Source: an uncultured Clostridia bacterium (GTDB taxonomy: Bacteria; Bacillota; Clostridia; Lachnospirales; Lachnospiraceae). From it: a stretch of 13,151 nucleotides of DNA. Location of the stretch: the NCBI GenBank assembly GCA_946611595.1, contig CAMODY010000036.1, positions 1 through 13,151 of the forward strand, given 5' to 3'. Within the stretch, counting starts at the first letter, position 1; each line of letters opens with the position of its first letter. The position numbers and the translations under genes are program-made. Below the pieces are notes generated by a model, which was given only the letters and a program-made list of their open reading frames with translations, did not search any database and had not been told where the DNA came from. Below are positions 7,140 to 13,151 of the stretch, piece after piece.

Positions 7140-8597
7140 ATGGCAAGGAAAACAGAGGTACTGATCATTGGCGCCGGCATACTCGGCTGCTTTGCAGCCA
7201 GGGCGTTAAGCCGTTACAAGCTTGATATCTCAGTCATTGAAAAAGAGGCGGATGTCTGCACCGGAATCAGTAAAGCCAATACCGGTATCATTTATCAAGG
7301 ATACGACCAGCATCATGGGTCTTTAAAAGCAGAACTGTGCAAAAGAGCTTCTGCTTCTTTTTCTGCCCTTTGCGCAGAACTTGACGTTGCCTATAAAAGA
7401 ACAGGTCTTTTGATGCTGAGCTTTGGGCCAAATGCTGACAAAGTACTTGAAAAAAAGATTCGGAATGCTGAAAGCGGCGCAATCCCAAATGTCCATCTTA
7501 TCGGACCTCAGGAGATTTACAGTTTTGAGCCTTCCTTAAGAGACGGTGTAACCCACGCGCTCTATGCGGAAGATACTTATGTAGTTAATCCCTGGGATCT
7601 GGGAATTGCAGCGTTTGAAAACGCAAAAGCAAATGGTACTTCTTTTTACCTGAACGAAGAAGTAATAAACATTCGGAAAGAATCTGACAGCTTTCTCATA
7701 GAGACAAATAAACAGACATTTCTTGCAAAACGAGTCCTTTGCTGTGGTGGTTTAAAAGCCGATATGCTTTGGGAAATGGTCTGCAGACCAATGATTCGTC
7801 TGATTCCACAGGCAGCGGATTATCTTGTTTTTGATACCTATTGCGGGAATCTTATCCACCATGTGCTTTCAGTAGAGCCTGAAGAAAAAGGAGATGGTAT
7901 TACCATCGTCCCGACTGCAGATGGCAATCTTCTGCTTGGCCCTACCAGAAGAGATATTATAGGGGAATTTGATGGAAGTACTGCTCTTAAAGGGCTCTCT
8001 GAACTAAAGAAAAAAGGCAAATGGCTGCTGCCGGATCTTCCTTTAGAGCAAGTCATCCGCTCTTTTGCAGCTGCAAGACCAAATCCTTTTACTCTGGATA
8101 AAAACGGAGAGATAACAGACAAAAGTCTCAAAGATTTTGTTATTTTAGAAGAAGATGGTTTCTTTGATCTGATCGGAGTTAAAACCCCTGGTATTACCTG
8201 CGCGAATGAACTTGGCCTCCACCTTGCAGACAAAATCATCCGAAGCTTTGAAAGAACGCCGGAGTTAAAAACAGATTTTGTTCCGACACGTAAAGCAATT
8301 CCAAAGACATCAGAGCTCCTAAATAAAAACCCCGAAGCGCTTTCCCTGCTTTCGCCTGAATATCTTGAGATCATCTGCCGCTGCAAAAATGTCAGCAAAG
8401 GGGAAATCCTGGAGGCGATCAAGCGAGGCGCTTTTACAGTTGACGGAATCAAACGACGCACCGGTGCCGGCATGGGAAGATGCCAGGGCGGCTACTGCAT
8501 GGAAAAAATCCTAAAGCTTTTAAGTGAGAACCTGGATACCGACATCTACCAGATTACAAAAGATGGAATCGGAAGTGAAATATTAAAGAAGCCATGA
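7140..8597 (+). CDS. GlpA-like FAD-dependent oxidoreductase with [2Fe-2S] BFD-type tail
   Basis: A 485-residue flavoprotein of the D-amino-acid-oxidase/glycerol-3-phosphate-dehydrogenase type. Seen: the Rossmann motif IIGAGILGC (9-17) for FAD; KANTGIIYQGYDQHHG (45-60), the flavin-near segment of GlpA-like proteins; AADYLVFD; the C-terminal FAD-contact region GVKTPGITCANELGLHLA (346-363); and a BFD-like domain with CRC (Cys413, Cys415) and GRCQGGYC (Cys448, Cys453), fit for one [2Fe-2S] cluster. Proteins of this design pass electrons from a small hydroxy or amino substrate to a partner flavoprotein. It overlaps the next gene by four bases (ATGA), implying a complex like GlpAB. True anaerobic glycerol-3-phosphate dehydrogenase is possible, but the family is broad and the neighbourhood is about aldehydes and tungsten, so the substrate is left open. 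Confidence 0.85.
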   Translation: MARKTEVLIIGAGILGCFAARALSRYKLDISVIEKEADVCTGISKANTGIIYQGYDQHHGSLKAELCKRASASFSALCAELDVAYKRTGLLMLSFGPNADKVLEKKIRNAESGAIPNVHLIGPQEIYSFEPSLRDGVTHALYAEDTYVVNPWDLGIAAFENAKANGTSFYLNEEVINIRKESDSFLIETNKQTFLAKRVLCCGGLKADMLWEMVCRPMIRLIPQAADYLVFDTYCGNLIHHVLSVEPEEKGDGITIVPTADGNLLLGPTRRDIIGEFDGSTALKGLSELKKKGKWLLPDLPLEQVIRSFAAARPNPFTLDKNGEITDKSLKDFVILEEDGFFDLIGVKTPGITCANELGLHLADKIIRSFERTPELKTDFVPTRKAIPKTSELLNKNPEALSLLSPEYLEIICRCKNVSKGEILEAIKRGAFTVDGIKRRTGAGMGRCQGGYCMEKILKLLSENLDTDIYQITKDGIGSEILKKP

Positions 8598-9484
8598 AAC
8601 ATTTTGATGTATTGATCATTGGCGGAGGAGCAGGTGGAATGGCTGCCGCCCTCTCCGCATCAGAAAAGGGATACCAAAACATCTTGCTGGTTGAGCGCAA
8701 GGAAGCGCTCGGCGGCATCTTACTGCAATGCACACATCACGGTTTCGGTCTTGGCTATTTCGGCGAAGACTTAAGCGGCATTCAGTATGCAGAACGTTTC
8801 CGCAGCAAAGTAGAATGTTCAAACGTTCAGGTGCTTCTCAATACCATGGTGCTGCGTCTTCATCCGGACAAAACGGCACTGCTGAGTGGAACTGCAGGCC
8901 TTAAAACCATCAGTTTTGAACGCTGCGTTCTGGCCTCCGGATGCAGAGAGAGGACTCTTTACTCTCAGGAGATTGCAGGCACGCGTCCTTCAGGGATCAT
9001 GACTGCAGGTACAGCACAAAAACTGATCAATATAGATCAACTGGATATCGGAGATGAGATCGTGATCTTAGGATCCGGTGATGTTGGGCAGATCATGGCA
9101 AGACAGCTTTCGCAGGCGGGAAAACATATCATCGCAATGATTGAAAAAGAAGACCGGCCGGGCGGCTTAAAACGCAATCAGAAAGACTGCCTTGAAGCTT
9201 ACCGTATCCCTCTCTGCTTAAACTCAGTGATCAGGAAAATACATGGAACAAAGCAAATTGAAGGAGTTACAATACAGAATCTTAACAGCGGAAAAGAATC
9301 CTTCCTTAACTGTTCTACTCTGCTTACTGCAATCGGCATGATACCGGAGACCGACCTGCTCAAAACAAGTTTCGGCCAGGAGACATATCCCGACTGGATA
9401 AAGAAAATCGGAAACTGCGATTATGTTCACGATATCGTAGACAGCGTTTCTGCAGATGGCTTTAAGATTTGGGCTGAAAAATAA
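8594..9484 (+). CDS. Pyridine-nucleotide oxidoreductase (FAD/NAD), GlpB/AorC-like, short C-terminus
   Basis: A 296-residue flavoprotein with two dinucleotide-binding motifs: IIGGGAGGMAAA (8-19) for FAD and ILGSGDVGQIMAR (158-170) for NAD(P). ASGCRER and GTRPSGIMTAGTAQKLIN (129-146) mark the class found beside GlpA-like proteins in anaerobes. It has no redox-active CxxC. From memory of the family, usual members are longer and have about 30 further residues between AIGMIPE (246-252) and the final GN-YVHDIVDSV-EG motif (273-289). Here that part is shortened, although both flanking motifs remain. It probably moves electrons between NAD(H) and the upstream GlpA-like subunit. By analogy with AorC of the Aromatoleum AOR complex it might also serve the AOR, which is inference from the neighbourhood. 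The small DUF1667 gene that often follows this pair is absent; a tungstate transporter follows instead. Confidence 0.82.
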   Translation: MKHFDVLIIGGGAGGMAAALSASEKGYQNILLVERKEALGGILLQCTHHGFGLGYFGEDLSGIQYAERFRSKVECSNVQVLLNTMVLRLHPDKTALLSGTAGLKTISFERCVLASGCRERTLYSQEIAGTRPSGIMTAGTAQKLINIDQLDIGDEIVILGSGDVGQIMARQLSQAGKHIIAMIEKEDRPGGLKRNQKDCLEAYRIPLCLNSVIRKIHGTKQIEGVTIQNLNSGKESFLNCSTLLTAIGMIPETDLLKTSFGQETYPDWIKKIGNCDYVHDIVDSVSADGFKIWAEK

Positions 9485-9490
9485 AAAAGG

Positions 9491-9524
9491 ATTATAGTTT
9501 TCGTAAATCACTGTATAATCAGTG
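9491..9524 (+). promoter_or_regulatory. tupABC promoter with nested inverted repeats
   Basis: TATAAT (9514-9519) is a clean -10 box. The -35 area (9491-9496, ATTATA) is weak. The -10 box is exactly the spacer of an inverted repeat CACTG-N6-CAGTG (9509-9524). Also, GATTATA (9490-9496) and TATAATC (9514-9520) form a perfect 7-base inverted repeat. A regulator bound to either would cover the -10 box. The translation start is supported by AGGAGG at 9548-9553, eight bases before ATG 9562. Confidence 0.5.
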
Positions 9525-9561
9525 TATTAATATTTTTTATTTTTTGTAGGAGGATATCAAA

Positions 9562-10590
9562 ATGAAGAAACTTGTATTGCCTGTAATCCTGGCACTTTCC
9601 GCTGCATTGCTTCTTTGTGCCTGCGGCGGAGCAAAAGGAAACACTCCGAGCTCTGCTTCTGTCCCTGAAACTAAAGCAGCAATGGACACGCCTTCCATCG
9701 GTCTGGATATTCTGATTGAAGAAGATGAGAGCATGATCAACACCTATTCCCTGCTCGCAGTAAATCCTCAGGCTCCTTGGGTTGATGCAGACGGAAATGC
9801 AGTTGACGCTTCAACCGTAGCAATCAACACCGCAGGCGCTGATGCTCTGATCAACTGGATGCTGTCTGATGAAGGCCTTGATGCAGCTGCAAAGTATGGC
9901 TTTGATGATTATGGTGAGTATCTGTTCTATATTAAAGACGATGCGCCGAAATCAGTAGCAGAGATCCCGGCAGCAACTGACGAAACAAAAGTGATCCGGA
10001 TGTCTACAACGACTTCTGTTAACGACTCCGGGCTTTTAGGTTATCTGCTTCCGATCTTCGAGGAAAAATATGGATACACGGTAGAAGTAACTTCTGCAGG
10101 AACAGGAAAAGCAATCGCTAATGCAAAAATGGGCAATGCAGACCTTCTTTTAGTTCACGCAAAAGCGCAGGAAGAAGAGTTTATCGCAGGCGGCTTTGCA
10201 AGAACCATCGACGGACAGAGTGCAGAGCGTCTTGCTTTCATGTACAACTACTTTGTTCTTTGCGGACCAAAGGATGATCCGGCAAAAGTCAAAGATGCGG
10301 CGGATGTAAAAGCTGCTTTTGCTGAAATCGCAAATGGAAAACACCTCTTTGTATCAAGAGGCGATAAGAGCGGAACGCATACAAAAGAGCTTTCCCTCTG
10401 GCCGGAAGAATTAGGCATCACAGAAGAAGCTTCCAGTTTCGAGGCATATCAGGATTGGTACATTTCCGCCAACTCAGGAATGGGTGTCTGCCTGACTATG
10501 GCAAACGAACAGGGTGCATACATTCTTTCGGATAAAGCAACCTTCCTTACCTTTAAGGCAAATGGTGGAATTTTAGAAGACGCAAAATAA
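9562..10590 (+). CDS. tupA: TupA-type tungstate-binding lipoprotein, apparently circularly permuted
   Basis: The extracellular binding protein of the tungstate ABC transporter, 342 residues. A signal peptide with lipobox LCAC puts the lipid on Cys21, followed by a Ser/Thr-rich linker to about 44. The TupA core starts late: VIRMSTTTSVNDSGLL (144-159, tungstate-binding TTTS), SAGTGKAIANAKMGNADLLLVHA, MYNYFVLCGP (227-236; family usually MYNDF), and SRGDKSGTHTKE (265-276, oxyanion loop). It ends at ATFLTFKANGGILEDAK. In ordinary TupA this point is followed by a segment reading like VLVE-D--L-N-Y-VIAVNP and -F--WL-S-EG------Y---LF. That segment is found here at residues 45-125, in front of the core (DILIEEDESMINTYSLLAVNP, then LINWMLSDEGL and YLFY). 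The order is therefore signal, C-segment, linker (126-142), core. The tupB gene begins one base after the stop. Confidence 0.85.
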   Translation: MKKLVLPVILALSAALLLCACGGAKGNTPSSASVPETKAAMDTPSIGLDILIEEDESMINTYSLLAVNPQAPWVDADGNAVDASTVAINTAGADALINWMLSDEGLDAAAKYGFDDYGEYLFYIKDDAPKSVAEIPAATDETKVIRMSTTTSVNDSGLLGYLLPIFEEKYGYTVEVTSAGTGKAIANAKMGNADLLLVHAKAQEEEFIAGGFARTIDGQSAERLAFMYNYFVLCGPKDDPAKVKDAADVKAAFAEIANGKHLFVSRGDKSGTHTKELSLWPEELGITEEASSFEAYQDWYISANSGMGVCLTMANEQGAYILSDKATFLTFKANGGILEDAK

Positions 10591-10591
10591 G

Positions 10592-11278
10592 ATGGGACAG
10601 GCTTTTCAGGAAGCAATCAGCCTGATAGTAAGCGGCGATCATATTGTATGGCAGATCATTAGCGTCACGCTCGAGATGACGCTACTGAGTTCCTTTCTGG
10701 CACTCCTCATTGGAGTGCCGATTGGAACATGGCTTGGAAGCGCTACTTTCAAAGGACGCAAAGCGCTTGTCATTATAGACCGTGCATTCATGGGCCTTCC
10801 GCCTGTTGTCTGCGGTCTTTTCTGTTATCTCCTGTTCAGTGGCGTTGGTCCTTTAAGGGGACTCCACCTGCTCTACACCGTCGCCGGAATGGTGATCGCA
10901 CAGATCATGCTTTTACTCCCTATGGCAGTCGGCATGACAGAAAGCCATGTATTTGCCTTAGCTCCTGTCATCCGCGAAACAACAAAAGGGCTTAAGATCG
11001 GAAAAACAAGAAGTCTGTTTCTTACGATCAATGAAGGCCGCTATCATATTATCTCTACTTATCTGTTTCTGTTAGGACGGGCTATGGCTGAGGTTGGTGC
11101 CGTATCGATCGTCGGTGGCGCAATCATGTTCAAGACCAATGTTATGACAACCGCTATCATGAACTACACCAGCATGGGAGATTTCAAATCCGCTTTGGCG
11201 TTAGGAATCATTCTGCTGATCCTTTCCTTTGCGCTGAATATCATCGGAGCTCTCTTACAGGGAGGTAAAGACAAATGA
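10592..11278 (+). CDS. tupB: TupB-type tungstate ABC transporter permease
   Basis: A 228-residue membrane protein forming the tungstate channel as a dimer. About five hydrophobic segments are visible, near 22-48, 58-84, 93-115, 150-180 and 200-222. The cytoplasmic loop that docks on the ATPase is ETTKGLKIGKTRSLFLTINE (129-148), followed by GRAMAEVGAVSIVGGAI (162-178), the most typical TupB signature. It starts one base after the tupA stop with only a weak AGAAG before it, so translation is probably coupled to tupA. It overlaps tupC by four bases. Length and signature fit the TupB/ModB group; the TupA-type partner points to tungstate rather than molybdate. Confidence 0.9.
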   Translation: MGQAFQEAISLIVSGDHIVWQIISVTLEMTLLSSFLALLIGVPIGTWLGSATFKGRKALVIIDRAFMGLPPVVCGLFCYLLFSGVGPLRGLHLLYTVAGMVIAQIMLLLPMAVGMTESHVFALAPVIRETTKGLKIGKTRSLFLTINEGRYHIISTYLFLLGRAMAEVGAVSIVGGAIMFKTNVMTTAIMNYTSMGDFKSALALGIILLILSFALNIIGALLQGGKDK

Positions 11279-11874
11279 TCATCCCACGTATAAAGAAAAC
11301 CTATCAGGACCAGCTTGTTTTAGATTTCCCGGAAATGGAGATCCCGGACGGAAGTCTTATCGCCATTGTCGGACCAAACGGTTCTGGAAAATCGACACTT
11401 GGAAAAATCCTTGCAGCTGTAATAAAAGCAGATGATGACTGCCCAAAGATCTCGTCAGAACGGGTCGGTTATATGAGCCAGCAAGCTTTTGCTTTCCGCT
11501 TGTCTGTGAAAAACAATCTGCTGCAGAATAAAGATACTGCTCTTTCCAAAGAGGAAAATGAAGAGCGTGCAGAAGAATTAATGAAAACGCTAAGGCTATC
11601 GGAACTTGCAGGAAAAAATGCTGCAAAGCTTTCAGGCGGTCAAAAACAGCGCATGTCTCTTGCACGCATTCTAATGAAAGACTACAAAGTATTAATCCTG
11701 GATGAACCAACAGCATCCATGGATTCGGAAATCATCCCTGTCGCAGAAGCGCTGATCCTTAATTATCAAAAGCGTACAAACTGCACGATCCTTTTGATCA
11801 CCCACTCTCTCGAGCAGGCCGGAAGACTTTCTGAAAAGATCATACAGCTTCAAAACGGGAAACCTGCAGTGTGA
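11275..11874 (+). CDS. tupC: TupC-type ABC transporter ATPase, compact
   Basis: The ATP-hydrolysing subunit of the tungstate importer, 199 residues. All core motifs are intact: Walker A GPNGSGKST (33-41), Q-loop Gln69/70 in YMSQQAF, signature LSGGQKQR (119-126), Walker B VLILDE (139-144) with catalytic Glu144, D-loop SMD, and switch His177 in LLITHSLEQ. It is shorter than the usual 220-240 residues: the arm between Walker A and the Q-loop is trimmed (about 45-66) and there is no C-terminal regulatory domain. The start ATG overlaps the tupB stop as ATGA. The gene ends about 57 bases before a hairpin terminator. Confidence 0.9.
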   Translation: MIIPRIKKTYQDQLVLDFPEMEIPDGSLIAIVGPNGSGKSTLGKILAAVIKADDDCPKISSERVGYMSQQAFAFRLSVKNNLLQNKDTALSKEENEERAEELMKTLRLSELAGKNAAKLSGGQKQRMSLARILMKDYKVLILDEPTASMDSEIIPVAEALILNYQKRTNCTILLITHSLEQAGRLSEKIIQLQNGKPAV

Positions 11875-11914
11875 ACAATCATTCATAAAATTGAAGTTTG
11901 CTAACTTAGAATTA

Positions 11915-11943
11915 TTTTCAAACGAAAAAAAATGTGCTATATT
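11915..11943 (+). promoter_or_regulatory. Possible trpB promoter overlapping the terminator hairpin
   Basis: TTTTCA (11915-11920) and TATATT (11938-11943) are 17 bases apart, and transcription would start near 11950 inside the right arm of the hairpin. The -35 box is poor, so this is only a candidate. The ribosome site of trpB is GGAAGGAA (11974-11982 region) before ATG 11989. Confidence 0.3.
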
Positions 11944-11962
11944 TTTTAGCACATTATTTTTT
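11931..11962 (+). terminator. Terminator of tupABC
   Basis: A 9-bp perfect stem AATGTGCTA / TAGCACATT (11931-11939 with 11947-11955), seven-base loop, then TTTTTT (11957-11962). A run of A on the other side means it could also act on the minus strand. It is the only strong hairpin between tupC and trpB. Confidence 0.75.
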
Positions 11963-11988
11963 ACAGAATTTAACGGAAGGAACGACCT

Positions 11989-13151
11989 ATGAACAAGTAC
12001 AGAGATTTTGACAACTACTTGAAAGAACATCCTACGCAGGATGGTTACTTCGGAAAATACGGTGGCAACTACTTAGAGGATCCGGAACTGATCAAAGCCT
12101 TCAATGAATATGCAGAAGCCTACCACACGATTGCGCAGTCCGCACAGTTTATCGCTGAACTCAGGCGTATCCGCCGTGACTTCCAGGGTCGTCCGACTCC
12201 GGTCTATCATTGCCAGAACTTATCCAATCTTCTTGGCAGAGCTCAGATCTATTTAAAAAGAGAAGATTTAAACCATACCGGCGCCCATAAACTGAACCAT
12301 TGCATGGGTGAAGGTCTGCTCGCAAAATATATGGGCAAGAAAAAGCTGATCGCAGAAACCGGTGCCGGACAGCACGGTGTTGCACTTGCAACTGCAGCAG
12401 CCTATTTCGGCCTCGAATGCGATATCTATATGGGCGAGGTCGACATTGCAAAACAGGCTCCAAACGTTACACGTATGAAGGTGCTCGGAGCAAATGTCAT
12501 TCCGGTAAGCTTTGGACTTAAAACTTTAAAGGAAGCGGTTGATGCTGCTTTTATGGCATATTCCAAAGAGTATAAAGATGCGATTTATTGTATCGGAACC
12601 GCTGCAGGCCCGCATCCGTTTCCGCTTATGGTCCGTGACTTCCAGTACTGCATCGGCCAGGAAGCAAAAGAACAGTTTGTCTCCCAGACCGGTCATCTGC
12701 CGGATCAGGTCATTGCCTGTGTCGGCGGTGGTTCCAATGCAATCGGCATGTTCACACCATTCCTTGCAGACCCGGTGGAACTGATCGGCGTTGAACCTTT
12801 AGGAAGAGGCCCGAAGCTCGGAGATCATGCAGCTTCCATCTCTTATGGCGCAGAAGGCGTAATGCATGGCTTTAACAGCATCATGCTTGCAGATGAAAAT
12901 GGTGATCCGGCGCCTGTATACTCGAATGCCAGCGGCTTAGACTACCCTGCTGCAGGACCTGAGCATGCAATGCTCCATGATATGCAGCGGATCAACTATA
13001 CAACGATCGGAGATGAAGAAGCGATTGAAGCACTCTTCCTGCTTTCCAGAGAAGAAGGCATCATCCCGGCGATCGAAAGTTCCCATGCGCTCGCATATGC
13101 GATTAAGATCGCACGTACCGGATACTTAGGATCACTCCTGGTCAACCTTTC
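11989..13151 (+). CDS. trpB: TrpB-like tryptophan synthase beta chain (3' end outside window)
   Basis: A pyridoxal-phosphate enzyme that joins indole and L-serine to L-tryptophan. The 387 visible codons cover nearly the whole family length (about 395-400). Seen: GRPTPVY (67-73); HTGAHKLNH with the Schiff-base Lys101; AETGAGQHGVA with catalytic Glu123; VGGGSNAIG (245-253), the phosphate loop; GLDYPAAGPEH (316-326); and EGIIPAIESSHA (356-367). Some places differ from common TrpB: KLNHCMGEG after the lysine, PLGRGPKLGDHAA, and YSNASGLDYP where HSISAGLDYP is usual. No trpA or other trp gene lies upstream; what follows is not visible. It may serve indole salvage as a stand-alone beta chain, or begin a trp group beyond the edge. 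Confidence 0.9.
   Translation, partial: MNKYRDFDNYLKEHPTQDGYFGKYGGNYLEDPELIKAFNEYAEAYHTIAQSAQFIAELRRIRRDFQGRPTPVYHCQNLSNLLGRAQIYLKREDLNHTGAHKLNHCMGEGLLAKYMGKKKLIAETGAGQHGVALATAAAYFGLECDIYMGEVDIAKQAPNVTRMKVLGANVIPVSFGLKTLKEAVDAAFMAYSKEYKDAIYCIGTAAGPHPFPLMVRDFQYCIGQEAKEQFVSQTGHLPDQVIACVGGGSNAIGMFTPFLADPVELIGVEPLGRGPKLGDHAASISYGAEGVMHGFNSIMLADENGDPAPVYSNASGLDYPAAGPEHAMLHDMQRINYTTIGDEEAIEALFLLSREEGIIPAIESSHALAYAIKIARTGYLGSLLVNL

Noticed and set aside
7838..8473. Long minus-strand open frame of 211 codons
   Set aside because: It lies opposite the well-conserved GlpA-like gene, is rich in Ser/Arg/Pro as expected of a shadow frame, and has no domain or ribosome site.
9485..9561. Moco/Tuco riboswitch or terminator before tupA
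   Set aside because: The 77 bases are AT-rich with short inverted repeats around a -10 box, and no stable stem followed by a T run.
12161..12463. Minus-strand open frame opposite trpB
   Set aside because: Shadow of trpB; its composition is Arg-rich and it covers the catalytic lysine region of a clear plus-strand gene.

Overview
The window looks like part of the chromosome of an anaerobic, Clostridia-like Bacillota. The signs are AGGAGG-type ribosome binding sites, TTGACA/TATAAT promoters, tightly overlapping genes, a tungsten aldehyde:ferredoxin oxidoreductase (AOR) with polyferredoxin domains, and a CsoR/CopA copper unit. I cannot name a genus. No rRNA, tRNA, CRISPR array, insertion sequence or phage gene was seen.

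Left part (1-1925, minus strand): a copper-resistance unit, csoR followed by a copA that runs off the left edge. It is driven by a textbook promoter with one CsoR-type operator in its spacer and a second in the leader.

Middle-left (1933-7039, minus strand): an operon of an AOR-family tungstoenzyme, a MoaD-like small protein ending in Gly-Gly, and a fusion of a four-cluster [4Fe-4S] polyferredoxin to an iron-type alcohol dehydrogenase. A GNAT-like acyltransferase follows, then a clear terminator. The simplest reading is a machine that interconverts a carboxylic acid, its aldehyde and its alcohol, with the ferredoxin wire built into the alcohol dehydrogenase.

Middle-right (7140-9484, plus strand, divergent): two overlapping FAD-enzyme genes, one GlpA-like with a C-terminal BFD-type [2Fe-2S] motif and one GlpB/AorC-like pyridine-nucleotide oxidoreductase with a shortened C-terminus.

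Right (9562-11874, plus strand): a TupABC-type tungstate uptake system. Its binding protein TupA appears circularly permuted: the segment that normally closes the C-terminus of TupA sits directly behind the lipoprotein signal, and the protein stops where that segment would normally begin. This is the most unusual thing in the window. After a hairpin terminator comes a stand-alone, rather divergent trpB, cut by the right edge.

Together, 3184-11874 reads as a tungsten module: tungstate import, an AOR with its sulfur-carrier-like protein, a ferredoxin wire fused to alcohol dehydrogenase, and flavoproteins that could exchange electrons with NAD(H). That the two arms work together is inferred from content and adjacency, not shown by the sequence.
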